Positions 7,564-15,178 of a DNA stretch of 64,000 nt are shown here, one piece after another. Position 1 is the stretch's first letter; each line of letters begins with the position of its first letter. The notes under the pieces were generated by a model. It saw only the letters and a program-made list of their open reading frames with translations. It searched no databases and was not told where the DNA came from. Position numbers and translations under genes: made by a program. This stretch comes from Amycolatopsis bartoniae (GTDB lineage: Bacteria; Actinomycetota; Actinomycetes; Mycobacteriales; Pseudonocardiaceae): NCBI RefSeq assembly GCF_014191255.1, contig NZ_JACHWH010000004.1, positions 106,001-170,000 on the forward strand, given 5' to 3'.

Positions 7564-8145
7564 ATGGACGACTTCGCGAAAGAGTACCTGCACGGCGAGC
7601 TGCGGGAGATCCGCGAGACGATGCTCTGGAAGCTCGACGGGCTCGGCGAGTACGACGTCCGCCGGCCACTGACCGCTACCGGCACCAACCTCCTCGGCCT
7701 GGTCAAGCACCTGTCGGTGGCGGAGTCCCGGTACTTCGGCGAGGTCTTCGGCCGCCCCTTTCCCGAACCCCTGCTGCACTGGGACGACACCGCGAAACGC
7801 GGCACCGACCTGTGGGCGACCGAGCACGAGACGCGCGAGGAGATCGTGAGCCGCTACCGGCGCGTCTGGGCGCACGCCGACGCGACGATCACCGCCCTCG
7901 ACATCGACTCCCCCGGTCACGTGCCCTGGTGGCCGCGCCCCGACGTGATGCTGTTCAACGTGCTGGTCCACGTGCTCACCGAAACCAGCAGGCACGCCGG
8001 GCACGCCGACATCCTGCGGGAAGAGCTCGACGGCGCGACGGGGGTGGCAGCCGGCTACGCGAGCCCGCAGCGCGACGCGGCCGTCCGGGAAGCGCGGACC
8101 GCGGAGATCGAGCGAGCCGCGAAAGCAGCCGCCGAGCGGCGGTGA
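7564..8145 (+). CDS. DinB-family (DUF664) protein
   Basis: About 193 residues. The four-helix DinB fold is seen from LREIRETMLWKLDGL through NLLGLVKHLSVAESRYFGEVFG and FNVLVHVLTETSRHAGHADILREELDG; the three metal-ligand histidines fit LVKHL, LVHVLTETSRHAGHAD. Members are thiol- or metal-dependent enzymes such as mycothiol- or bacillithiol-dependent transferases; the substrate here is not known. ATG at 7564 was taken; in-frame GTGs at 7555 and 7561 are possible because an AGG lies close upstream. It lies just before the DGPF/ECF sigma/VOC module, whose families often keep company with DinB proteins, so it may belong to the same regulon (inference). Confidence 0.85.
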   Translation: MDDFAKEYLHGELREIRETMLWKLDGLGEYDVRRPLTATGTNLLGLVKHLSVAESRYFGEVFGRPFPEPLLHWDDTAKRGTDLWATEHETREEIVSRYRRVWAHADATITALDIDSPGHVPWWPRPDVMLFNVLVHVLTETSRHAGHADILREELDGATGVAAGYASPQRDAAVREARTAEIERAAKAAAERR

Positions 8146-8207
8146 CCCCGCTCAAGGCGTGGTGCGGCGGCCTGCGGAAGTCTGCGCCGAACTTTTCCGT
8201 GGTTGCA

Positions 8208-8235
8208 TGTCGAGAAGTTCCGGACGGCTCCGCTC
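8208..8235 (+). promoter_or_regulatory. Putative ECF42-type promoter of the DGPF-sigma operon
   Basis: TGTCGA at 8208-8213, followed after 17 bases by CGCTC at 8231-8235, lies 48 bases before the DGPF start. The described ECF42 group recognises a TGTCGA -35 element with a CGA/TC-type -10. The -35 match is exact, the -10 only approximate. Autoregulation by the sigma factor encoded at 8699 is inferred. Confidence 0.45.
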
Positions 8236-8282
8236 ACCAGGTGCAGGGGCCAAGACGGGCCCCACGACACCAGGAGATCCCG

Positions 8283-8702
8283 ATGCCGAAGTACCTGCTC
8301 CTCAAGCACTACAGCGGCGGCCCGACCCCGCACCACCCGTTTCCGCCGATGGACCAGTGGGCGCCTGAGGACGTGGAGGCGCACTTCGCCTTCCTGAAGC
8401 ACGTCAACGAGATGCTCCAGGAGAACGGCGAGCTCGTCGACGTGCAGGCGGTCACGCCCGCGCAGACCTGGGTGCGCTACGGCGGCCCGGACGCCGCGCC
8501 GGTCGTCACCGACGGCCCGCTGCCCGAGACCAACGACCTCGTGGCGGGCTGGTACCTGGTCGACGTCGAGTCCTACGAGCGCGCGGTCGAGCTCGCGGCC
8601 TACATCTCCTCGGAGCCCGGCCCGGGCGGAACGCCGCTGCACGAGTGGATCGACGTGCGGGAGGTCCTGTCCCACGCGCCACTCGGCCTCGACGCGGCAT
8701 GA
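8283..8702 (+). CDS. YCII-related (DGPF domain) protein
   Basis: 139 residues, ATG with AGGAGAT eight bases upstream. The YCII/DGPF fold is clear: MPKYLLLKHYSG, a long helix with AHFAFLKHVNEMLQENGELVD, and the diagnostic VVTDGPLPETNDLVAGWYLVDVESYERAVELAAYIS (DGPF variant DGPL). These small ferredoxin-like proteins occur in operons with ECF42 sigma factors; their biochemical role is unknown, with likeness to YciI hydrolase-like proteins. The stop overlaps the start of the sigma-factor gene in an ATGA, so the two are translated together. Confidence 0.9.
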   Translation: MPKYLLLKHYSGGPTPHHPFPPMDQWAPEDVEAHFAFLKHVNEMLQENGELVDVQAVTPAQTWVRYGGPDAAPVVTDGPLPETNDLVAGWYLVDVESYERAVELAAYISSEPGPGGTPLHEWIDVREVLSHAPLGLDAA

Positions 8703-9862
8703 CGGCGGAGCTGGACGAGGGCGCGCTGCGTGCCCTCGTCCCCCGGGTGCTCGCCGGGCTGGTCCGGCGGGGCGAGGACTTCGACGCCGCCGAGGACGCG
8801 TTGCAGGAAGCGTTGCTGGAGGCGCTGCGGGTGTGGCCCGAACACCCGCCGCGTGACCCGGGCGGGTGGCTGGCGACGGTCGCGACCCGGCGGCTCGTCG
8901 ACGCCCGCCGCAGCGAGGTGGCCCGCAACCGCCGCGAGGAGACGACGTACGCCGAGCCGCGGCCAGGAGTCACCGAGGAGGGTGACGACACCCTCTTCCT
9001 GCTCTTCTGCTGCTGTCACCCCGACCTCGCGCCCGCCTCCCAGGTGGCGTTGACGTTGCGTGCCGTCGGCGGGCTGACCACGCGGGAGATCGCGGACGCC
9101 TTCTTCGTGCCGGAAGCGACGATGGCGCAACGGATCAGCCGGGCCAAGCGCACGTTGCGGGGGCGCCGCCTGGACCGGCCCGGTGACCTGGCCGTCGTGC
9201 TGCGCGTGCTCTACCTCGTCTACACGGCGGGGCGGGTGGATCTGGCGATCCGGCTCGCCCGGCAGCTCACCCTCGCCACGGCGGAACCGGAGGCGCGCGG
9301 GTTGCTCGCGCTGATGCTCCTCAACCACGCCCGCCTTCCGGCGCGGCTCGATCCGGACGGCCGGATCGTTCCGCTGGACCAGCAGGACCGCGGCCTGTGG
9401 GACACGCGTGAGATCGCCGAGGGCGTGCGTGTCCTGCAGTCGGCGCTGGCACTTGAGCGTCCGGGCCGGTACCAGATCGAGGCGGCCATCGCCGCGCTGC
9501 ACGACGACGCGGCGAGCGCCGAGGAGACCGACTGGCCGCAGATCCTGGAGTGGTACGACGACCTGGTCGCCCTCACCGACGATCCGGTGCGTGAGAACCC
9601 CGCCGCCGTGCTCGCGCGTGCCGTCGCGGTGGGCCACGTGCGCGGTCCGGCGGCGGGACTGCGCGAGACCGACCGGCTGCGCGAGGTGCTCGGCGGCCGG
9701 CACCGGTGGCACGCGGTTCGCGGCCACCTGCACGAGCTGGCTGGCGACCTGCCTGCCGCGGGCGCGGCGTACGCGTCGGCGGCGCGGCTCGCCACGGACA
9801 TCACCGAGCGGGAGCACCTGGTGCGCCAGGCCGCCCGCGTGCGATCGAGGAGGAAGTCATGA
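8699..9862 (+). CDS. ECF RNA polymerase sigma factor, ECF42 type with long C-terminal extension
   Basis: 387 residues. Region 2 is at the N-terminus (ALVPRVLAGLVRRGEDFDAAEDALQEALLEAL..WP..P..PGGWLATVATRRLVDARR), region 4 at about 105-160 (LTLRAVGGLTTREIADAFFVPEATMAQRISRAKRTL). The remaining 220 residues form the TPR-like C-terminal domain (COG4941) typical of ECF42, containing [37 protein letters not shown] and DGRIVPLDQQDRGLWD. In ECF42 this domain is needed for activity and there is no anti-sigma factor, and none is seen here. The ATG overlaps the DGPF stop, and its own stop overlaps the VOC start, so the module is one translational unit. Confidence 0.92.
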   Translation: MTAELDEGALRALVPRVLAGLVRRGEDFDAAEDALQEALLEALRVWPEHPPRDPGGWLATVATRRLVDARRSEVARNRREETTYAEPRPGVTEEGDDTLFLLFCCCHPDLAPASQVALTLRAVGGLTTREIADAFFVPEATMAQRISRAKRTLRGRRLDRPGDLAVVLRVLYLVYTAGRVDLAIRLARQLTLATAEPEARGLLALMLLNHARLPARLDPDGRIVPLDQQDRGLWDTREIAEGVRVLQSALALERPGRYQIEAAIAALHDDAASAEETDWPQILEWYDDLVALTDDPVRENPAAVLARAVAVGHVRGPAAGLRETDRLREVLGGRHRWHAVRGHLHELAGDLPAAGAAYASAARLATDITEREHLVRQAARVRSRRKS

Positions 9863-10296
9863 CGGTTCAGCGCATGGACCACGTGGGTGTCGTGGTCGAG
9901 GACCTCGCGGCGGCGACGGCTTTCTTCGTGGAGCTGGGGCTGCGGCGACAGGGCGAAGGATCGGTCGGCGGCGACTGGGTGGACCGGGTGGTGGGGCTCG
10001 AAGGGGTGCGGTCGCAGATCGTGATGCTGGCGACCCCGGACGGCCACAACCGCCTTGAGCTGTCGAAGTTCCAGACCCCGCCGGCCCACAACGCCGACCC
10101 GCACGCGCCGGCGAACACCGTGGGCCTGCGCCACCTGGCGTTCGCGGTCGACGACCTCGACGCGGCGCTCGCCCGGCTGCGCCCGCACGGCGCGGAGCTC
10201 GTCGGTGAGGTGGAGCGCTACGGCGACGTCTACCGGCTCTGCTACGTCCGCGGGCCGGAGGGGATCATCGTGGAACTGGCGGAGTCGATCGGCTGA
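9859..10296 (+). CDS. VOC (glyoxalase/bleomycin-resistance fold) family protein
   Basis: 145 residues. A single vicinal-oxygen-chelate module pair: MDHVGVVVEDLAAATAFFVELGL at the N-terminus (metal-ligand His), RLELSKF (Glu ligand), LRHLAFAVDDLDAALARLRPHGAEL (His) and YVRGPEGIIVELAES (Glu). All four ligand positions are filled, so it is probably a metal enzyme such as a lyase or isomerase of a methylglyoxal-like or thiol-adduct substrate. The ATG overlaps the sigma-factor stop. As the third gene of the DGPF-ECF42 operon it is a probable effector of whatever stress the sigma factor reads. Confidence 0.88.
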   Translation: MTVQRMDHVGVVVEDLAAATAFFVELGLRRQGEGSVGGDWVDRVVGLEGVRSQIVMLATPDGHNRLELSKFQTPPAHNADPHAPANTVGLRHLAFAVDDLDAALARLRPHGAELVGEVERYGDVYRLCYVRGPEGIIVELAESIG

Positions 10297-10341
10297 GCGC
10301 GGAGGTGGGGTTGATGTCCACGGTGCGGCAGCCGAAACTCG

Positions 10342-10407
10342 TTGCCATCAAGGCTGCGGCGCTTCTACGAGCAGGCCGGGTTCCGCCACGTCGGCGACAG
10401 CGGGTGG
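10342..10407 (+). pseudogene. C-terminal remnant of a GNAT acetyltransferase
   Basis: In one frame this stretch encodes RLRRFYEQAGFRHVGDSGW, the characteristic last helix-strand of GNAT acetyltransferases (R-x-x-Y-E-x-x-G-F). No acetyl-CoA-binding core precedes it, and the upstream 45 bases do not continue in any frame. It seems to be the relic of a deleted gene between the VOC gene and the convergent marR gene. Confidence 0.5.
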
Positions 10408-10845
10408 TCACTCCAGGGCCTTGAGGGCTCGCAGCAGGAGCATCGTCAGCGCGCGCTCGTCCTCGTTCACCGCGTTCAACAGCGTCTCGTCCGCGGCGCG
10501 GACCGTCTCGTGTGCCTTCGACAGCAGCTCCGCACCCGTTTCGGTCACGTGCAGCTCCGCCGTGCGGCCGCGGCCCGGTTCGGTCCGCCGTTCGATGGCG
10601 CCCAGCGTCTCCAGCTGCGCCAGCGTCGACTGCATGCTCTGCACCGTCACGCCCGCGCGCCGCGCCAGCTCGCTGTACGACAGGCCCGGTCGCCCGTTCA
10701 GGTGGCCGAGCGCCGACAGGTGCCGCAGCGACAGCCCCGTGCGTTTCAAGTCCGCGTCGATGCGGGTGCGCAGCCGCCGGCCGAGCAGGACGAGCAGCAT
10801 CGCGGGGCTCGATGCGGGCGGTTGCGGAACTGTCACGTGCGGCAT
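10408..10845 (-). CDS. MarR-family transcriptional regulator
   Basis: 145 residues from the ATG at 10845. Winged helix-turn-helix: LRHLSALGHLNGRPGLSYSELARRAGVTVQSMQSTLAQLETLGAIERRTEPGRGRTAELHVTETGAELLSKA, with the wing R-x-x-x-x-x-D/G-R-x-x-x-L-x-V-T-x-x-G. Flanking N- and C-terminal helices make the dimer. An upstream ATG at 10878 would add 11 residues but would put the left arm of a perfect 12-base inverted repeat (10861-10904) inside the gene, so the shorter start is preferred. The regulator probably represses itself and the divergent membrane-protein pair through that repeat. Confidence 0.87.
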   Translation of the reverse strand: MPHVTVPQPPASSPAMLLVLLGRRLRTRIDADLKRTGLSLRHLSALGHLNGRPGLSYSELARRAGVTVQSMQSTLAQLETLGAIERRTEPGRGRTAELHVTETGAELLSKAHETVRAADETLLNAVNEDERALTMLLLRALKALE

Positions 10846-10860
10846 CTTCTCAGAGGACCC

Positions 10861-10904
10861 GGTTTCAGGCAGGCTCAAACTTGGGTTACAGTCTGCCTGA
10901 AACC
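10861..10904. promoter_or_regulatory. Perfect 12-bp inverted repeat, probable MarR operator
   Basis: GGTTTCAGGCAG (10861-10872) and its exact complement CTGCCTGAAACC (10893-10904) flank a 20-base spacer that holds a TACAGT -10-like hexamer at 10887-10892. The repeat sits between the divergent marR and DUF2269-like genes and ends just before the AGGAGG of the latter. Arms one turn-pair apart fit two dimer half-sites or a large operator. Confidence 0.7.
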
Positions 10905-10916
10905 AGGAGGTGAACC

Positions 10917-11348
10917 GTGAACAAGGTCCTGCTCAGCGTCCACGTCCTCGCGGCGATCGTGCTGATCGGTCCGGTGACCGTGGCCGCGAGCCTGTTCCCG
11001 CGTTACGTGCGGGAGAAGGAGCCCGGCGTGCTGCGGGCCCTGCACCGGATCAGCGGCGGCTACGCGGTCGCGGGCCTCGCGGTGCCGGTGTTCGGGATCG
11101 CGCTGGGCGCGCAGATGGGCGTCCTCGGCGACGCGTGGCTCGTGATCTCGATGGCGCTCACCGCCCTCGCCGGCGTGCTGCTCGCCGCGGTGATCGTGCC
11201 CGCGCAACGCCGCACCCTCGCGGCCGTCGAGCGGGACGAGACACCGACCGGCCCCAACCTCGGCATGGTCACCGGCATCTTCGCCCTGCTGTGGGCGGTG
11301 GTCGTGGTGCTCATGATCGTGCGGCCCGGCTCGACGACGGGGGTGTGA
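10917..11348 (+). CDS. DUF2269-like integral membrane protein
   Basis: 143 residues, GTG start with AGGAGG six bases upstream. Four hydrophobic helices: about 4-24, 48-68, 77-97 and 119-138. The first helix has the LLSVHVLAAIVLIGPV pattern with a conserved His, as in DUF2269 and related heme-binding-like four-helix membrane proteins; loops carry FPRYVREKEPGVLRALHRISGGYAV. Function unknown. The gene is the first of a pair controlled from the inverted repeat shared with marR, with three bases to the next start. Confidence 0.75.
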   Translation: MNKVLLSVHVLAAIVLIGPVTVAASLFPRYVREKEPGVLRALHRISGGYAVAGLAVPVFGIALGAQMGVLGDAWLVISMALTALAGVLLAAVIVPAQRRTLAAVERDETPTGPNLGMVTGIFALLWAVVVVLMIVRPGSTTGV

Positions 11349-11351
11349 AGC

Positions 11352-11609
11352 GTGCGTGTCGTCGCCCTCGTCGAGGCGCTGAGCCTGCTCGTCCTGTTCG
11401 GCAACCTCGCCACCGTGCACGTGCCGCAGGTCGCCGCCGTGGTCGGCCCGCTGCACGGCACCGCCTACCTGGCCGGGATCGCGCTGGCGTGCGCGCGCTC
11501 GCGGGACGTCCGCGTCCGGCTGCTCAGCCTGATTCCCGCCGTGGGGGCGTTCCTCGCGGACCGGGCGATCAGGTCTGCGGAGCGAGTTCCGCGGGAGCGC
11601 GCCGCCTGA
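11352..11609 (+). CDS. Small membrane protein (DUF3817-like)
   Basis: 85 residues, GTG start three bases after the previous stop. Two hydrophobic helices: VVALVEALSLLVLFGNLATVHV, and VVGPLHGTAYLAGIALACA, then a basic stretch and a third weakly hydrophobic segment (LLSLIPAVGAFLADR). The E-A-x-S-x-x-x-L and G-x-x-H-G-x-x-Y pattern resembles DUF3817 proteins; assignment is tentative. The last 41 bases overlap the convergent antiporter gene tail-to-tail. Confidence 0.65.
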   Translation: MRVVALVEALSLLVLFGNLATVHVPQVAAVVGPLHGTAYLAGIALACARSRDVRVRLLSLIPAVGAFLADRAIRSAERVPRERAA

Positions 11610-12822
11610 CCTCGCGGCGGTCCCACAGGCTCAGCATGGGCGTCGCCATCACCGTGGTCACCACCGCGACCAGCACGAGCACGCTGAACAGCTCGCGCGT
11701 CACGATGCCCGCGGCGAGGCCGACGTTGATCGCGATCAGCTGCATGAGACCGCGCGCGTTCATCAGGGTGCCGACGCGCAGGGCGATTTCGTTCGACTCG
11801 CCCGTCAACCGCGCCGCCGCCCAGCACGCGCCGAACTTGCCCGCGACCGCGACCACGAGCGCACCCACCGCGAACAGCAGCACCGACGGCTGCACCAACA
11901 GCCCGAAGTCGGTGTTGAGCCCCGAGTAGGTGAAGAACAGCGGCAGGAACACGGTCGCGACCGGCGTCAGCGTGGCGACCGCGCGTTCGACGGCTTCGGT
12001 CCGCGGGAACACCACGCCGAGGCTGAACGCACCGAACACCGCGTACAGCCCGATCTTGTCGGTGTACCAGGCGGCGAGGAACAACAGGACCACGACGGCG
12101 AGCAGCAGGTGTTCCGGCGCGAGCCTGCTGCTCGCCGTGTCGAACCGGCCGCGCACCTTCAGCGCGGCGAGCAGAATGGCCAGCAGCACGAGCGTCCCGC
12201 CGAGCGCGAGCGACACCGGGCCCGCGCTGCCGGCAGCCACGCTCATCACGCCCGCGAGCAGCAGCCAGGCCACCGCGTCGTCGAGCGCGCCGCACGCCAG
12301 CGAGAGCGAGCCGAAGCGGGTGTGGGTGAGCCCGCGTTCGTTGATGATGCGCGCCAGCATGGGAAACGCGGTGATCGCGATCGTCACGGCGACGAACGAG
12401 ACCGACACGAACAGCGGCACGCCGGGCGGGAAGATGTGCACCCTGCCGCGGGCGAGCCAAGTCAGCAGCGCCCCGAGCAGCAGCGGCACCACCATCCCGG
12501 CCGCGGAGATCAGGCTCGCCGGGCCCGCCACCCGCCGGATCTGCTCGGTGCGGAACTCGTAGCCCGCCTTGAACATGAACACGACGAGGCCGATCTGGCC
12601 GACCACGTACAGGACGGGCCGCAGCTGTTGCGGGAAAACGAAGTCCTCGACCCCGGGCAGCGCGAGGCCCAGCACGGACGGGCCGAGCACGACACCGGCG
12701 ACCATCTCCCCCACCACGGGTGGCTGGCCCGCGGCCCGCAGCACCCAGCCGACGAGCCGGCAGACCAGGAGGATGACGATCAGCGCGAGGAAGAAGGCGG
12801 GAGCGAGTTCGGTAGCGGACAA
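11569..12822 (-). CDS. Cation:proton antiporter (CPA2 / KefB-type Na+/H+ exchanger)
   Basis: 417 residues of almost continuous hydrophobic helices (about 11-13 segments). Signature parts: GQPPVVGEMVAGVVLGPSVLG, VGQIGLVVFMFKAGYEFRTEQIRR, TAFPMLARIINERGLTHTRFGSLSLACGALDDAVAWLLLA (the conserved ALDD ion-binding acidic pair) and GTLMNARGLMQLIAINVGLAAGI. No C-terminal TrkA-N domain, so it is of the short type. TTG start at 12822 with AAAGGA eight bases upstream; the first 43 bases overlap the end of the P450 gene, indicating coupling. It may export protons or ions, or, given its place, a pathway product (inference). Confidence 0.88.
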   Translation of the reverse strand: MSATELAPAFFLALIVILLVCRLVGWVLRAAGQPPVVGEMVAGVVLGPSVLGLALPGVEDFVFPQQLRPVLYVVGQIGLVVFMFKAGYEFRTEQIRRVAGPASLISAAGMVVPLLLGALLTWLARGRVHIFPPGVPLFVSVSFVAVTIAITAFPMLARIINERGLTHTRFGSLSLACGALDDAVAWLLLAGVMSVAAGSAGPVSLALGGTLVLLAILLAALKVRGRFDTASSRLAPEHLLLAVVVLLFLAAWYTDKIGLYAVFGAFSLGVVFPRTEAVERAVATLTPVATVFLPLFFTYSGLNTDFGLLVQPSVLLFAVGALVVAVAGKFGACWAAARLTGESNEIALRVGTLMNARGLMQLIAINVGLAAGIVTRELFSVLVLVAVVTTVMATPMLSLWDRREVRRRAPAELAPQT

Positions 12823-14114
12823 GACGATGTCCTTTCAGGAGACTCTGCGAAGTAGCGGCCGGCCAGGCGCCGATGCCGCGCGTCGAGCACCATCCAGGTG
12901 CCGAGACCGAGCTGCACGAAGCTGCGCCACACCTCCTCCCACCGGTCGCGCACGCGCAGGAACGTCCGGATCGCACGCATTCGCGTCGGGGAAACGCTTT
13001 CTCCATGCGGCACCAGCAGGCACGGCCCCCGGCTCGGCAGGGACCGGGTGTGCTCGACGGTGGAGTCGAGTGTGAAGCGGCGCAACACTTCCTTGAGCGA
13101 AGCGCGCATCGCGAGCGGGGCCAGCCGCCAGGCCGGGCACGGCCGGTTCGCGGCGATGCCGAACGGGATGTGGTGCGCGTCCTTGGCGGAAAGCGCTTCC
13201 CAGCGGTCCGGGTCGAACCGTTCGGGGTCCTCGTAGCCCGTGGCGTGGTACGCGGGATAACTGAAGCACAGCACGGATCCCGCGGGCAGCGTGGTATCCT
13301 CGTCCAGCGTGATCTCGCCCTTGGTGATCCGATGCGCGATGCCGAACAACGGGTACAGCCGCATGGTTTCGTCGAGCACGTGCGACAGGTATCGATCGTC
13401 CCCTTCGGACGCTCGCTCCTGTACCTCGGGATGCTGCGCGAGCGCGAGCAGGACGTGCGCCATGCCCTCGGACAGCTGCACGACGGCGGTGTTGAAGAAC
13501 GTGCCTTGCAGGTAATGCACCTGCTCCCGGGGGCTGAGCGACGCGGGCAGCTCGTGCGGCACGTCTCCCAGCCGTTGCGCCAGGTAACGCGTGAGCCGGT
13601 TGCGCCGCCCCATGTGCCGCAGACCGGTGCACTTCAACGCCGTCACCACGTCGTTCGCGTGCCCGACGATCAGGTCCCGCGCCTCCCGCGGGCACGACTC
13701 CTGGAACACCAGCTCGTAGCAGTACTCCGCCCACACCGGCATCATCAGGTCGCGCAACCGCACGAGCCCGCCGCCGAACCCGTCGAGCACCGCGGCCGTG
13801 GCGCGGGTGGCCATGTCGGCGAGGCGGTCACTCGGGCCGGACAGGATCCGCAGGGTGGCCCGGGCCACGTCGTCGTACCGCGGCCCGTCTTCGAGGTGCT
13901 CCTGGTGCACCTCGGGCCCCGGGGAAAGCCAGTACCAGAACAGGTCCGACAGTCCCGCACCCTCGCTGCGGCCGCGCGCCGCCGGGTGCGAGTAGATCTC
14001 CCGGAACCGCTCGGGCCCGAACCGCTCGTTGGGGAACGTGATCGCGCTGTCGCCGTTGACGAGCTCGAACACCTTGCCCCGCAAGGCAACGACCTGATCC
14101 GCGAGCTTCACCAC
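12780..14114 (-). CDS. Atypical cytochrome P450
   Basis: 444 residues from the GTG at 14114 (a second GTG follows at once). The K-helix ExxR is DETMR (Glu249, Arg252), the PERF region is DPERFDPDRW (297-305) and the haem loop is PFGIAANRPCPAW with Cys326 as thiolate ligand; the usual Gly two residues after Cys is missing (C-P-A). The I-helix region reads LQGTFFNTAVVQ in place of the common A/G-G-x-D/E-T. About 70 residues follow the normal P450 end (375-444), rich in Arg and Trp. Substrate unknown. The start overlaps the stop of the FMN oxidase gene and its 3' end overlaps the antiporter gene, so it belongs to a tight four-gene operon. Confidence 0.85.
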   Translation of the reverse strand: MVKLADQVVALRGKVFELVNGDSAITFPNERFGPERFREIYSHPAARGRSEGAGLSDLFWYWLSPGPEVHQEHLEDGPRYDDVARATLRILSGPSDRLADMATRATAAVLDGFGGGLVRLRDLMMPVWAEYCYELVFQESCPREARDLIVGHANDVVTALKCTGLRHMGRRNRLTRYLAQRLGDVPHELPASLSPREQVHYLQGTFFNTAVVQLSEGMAHVLLALAQHPEVQERASEGDDRYLSHVLDETMRLYPLFGIAHRITKGEITLDEDTTLPAGSVLCFSYPAYHATGYEDPERFDPDRWEALSAKDAHHIPFGIAANRPCPAWRLAPLAMRASLKEVLRRFTLDSTVEHTRSLPSRGPCLLVPHGESVSPTRMRAIRTFLRVRDRWEEVWRSFVQLGLGTWMVLDARHRRLAGRYFAESPERTSSCPLPNSLPPSSSR

Positions 14115-15178
14115 TTGCCCACCTCCGGCCCGCGGACGGTGACGAGGTCCTTCGTCAGGTCCGCCAGCCCGCGCCCGCCGCACAACGCGAGCGCGTGGTC
14201 GAACTCCCCGCGCAGCAGCTCCAGCACCTGCCGCACCCCGGATTCCCCGTCGGCCGCGAGGCCCCACAGCACCGGACGCCCGATGCCGACCGCCGTGGCG
14301 CCCAGCGCGAGCGCGATCACCACGTCCGTGCCACGCCGGACGCCGCCGTCGAGCAGCACCGGCACCCGGCCGCCGACGACCTCGGCGATCCGCGGCAGCG
14401 CGTCGATCGAGGCGGGCACGGCGTCGAGCTGGCGGCCGCCGTGGTTGGACACGAGGATCCCGTCGAACCCGCGCTCCACGGCGAGGCGCGCGTCCTCGGG
14501 GTGCAGAACTCCCTTGAGCACCAACGGCAACGAGGTCGACGCCCGTAGCCTTTCCAGGTCGTCCCACGAAAGCACGGGCGACATCTCGATGTTGCGCGGT
14601 CCGCCGGGCAGGTCGCGCATGTTCTCCGCGGCCAGCCCCTCGGGCAGGTCGGTGAACCCGTGCCGCCGGTCGCGCTCGTGGTGCCCGAACACGGGCGAGT
14701 CGACGGTGACGACGAGCGCCGTGCAGCCCGCGTCCGTCGCCCGCCGCACGAGCAGGTCGGTCACCTCGGTGTCGCTTTGCAGGTACAGCTGGAACCACAG
14801 CGCCGCGTCGGGGTCCACGGCGCGGGCGGCGGCCGCCATGTCACCGATCGTCGTCGTGGCCGCCATGCTCGCGATCAGCACCGTGCGCGCGGCCGCCACC
14901 GCCCGCGCGGTCGCCAGCTCCCCGTCGGAGTGCGCCAGCCGGTGAAAAGCCGTGGGGGACACGAAAACCGGCATCGACGCCCACGCGCCCAGCAGGTTCA
15001 CCGCGACGTCCCGCCGCGCACTGCCCGGCAGGATCCGGGGCAGCAGCGCGAGCCGCCGGAACGCCTGCTCGTTGTCCTCGAGCGCGATCTCGTCCGCCGC
15101 GCCGCCGGCGAAGTAGTCGTAGTGCTCGGGGGCGAGCCGTTGCCGTGCCACCTCGTGCAGCTCGGCGAGGCTGATCAC
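14108..15178 (-). CDS. FMN-dependent alpha-hydroxy-acid oxidizing protein
   Basis: 356 residues, LldD/glycolate-oxidase family TIM barrel. Seen are HYDYFAGGAADE near residue 20 (active-site Tyr), PVFVSPTAFHRLAH, the FMN-binding WFQLYLQSD, the FMN lysine region LVLKGVLHPEDA, the catalytic SNHGGRQLDAVPASIDALP and DGGVRRGTDVVIALALGA. Family members oxidise L-2-hydroxy acids (lactate, glycolate, mandelate, long-chain hydroxy acids) to 2-oxo acids. GTG start overlapping the stop of the FAD oxidoreductase gene. In this operon it may act on a non-central hydroxy acid together with the P450 (inference). Confidence 0.9.
   Translation of the reverse strand: MISLAELHEVARQRLAPEHYDYFAGGAADEIALEDNEQAFRRLALLPRILPGSARRDVAVNLLGAWASMPVFVSPTAFHRLAHSDGELATARAVAAARTVLIASMAATTTIGDMAAAARAVDPDAALWFQLYLQSDTEVTDLLVRRATDAGCTALVVTVDSPVFGHHERDRRHGFTDLPEGLAAENMRDLPGGPRNIEMSPVLSWDDLERLRASTSLPLVLKGVLHPEDARLAVERGFDGILVSNHGGRQLDAVPASIDALPRIAEVVGGRVPVLLDGGVRRGTDVVIALALGATAVGIGRPVLWGLAADGESGVRQVLELLRGEFDHALALCGGRGLADLTKDLVTVRGPEVGKW

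Noticed and set aside
10846..10878. Longer marR start at 10878
   Set aside because: It would put the left arm of the perfect inverted repeat inside the coding sequence, and the family begins near the inner ATG.
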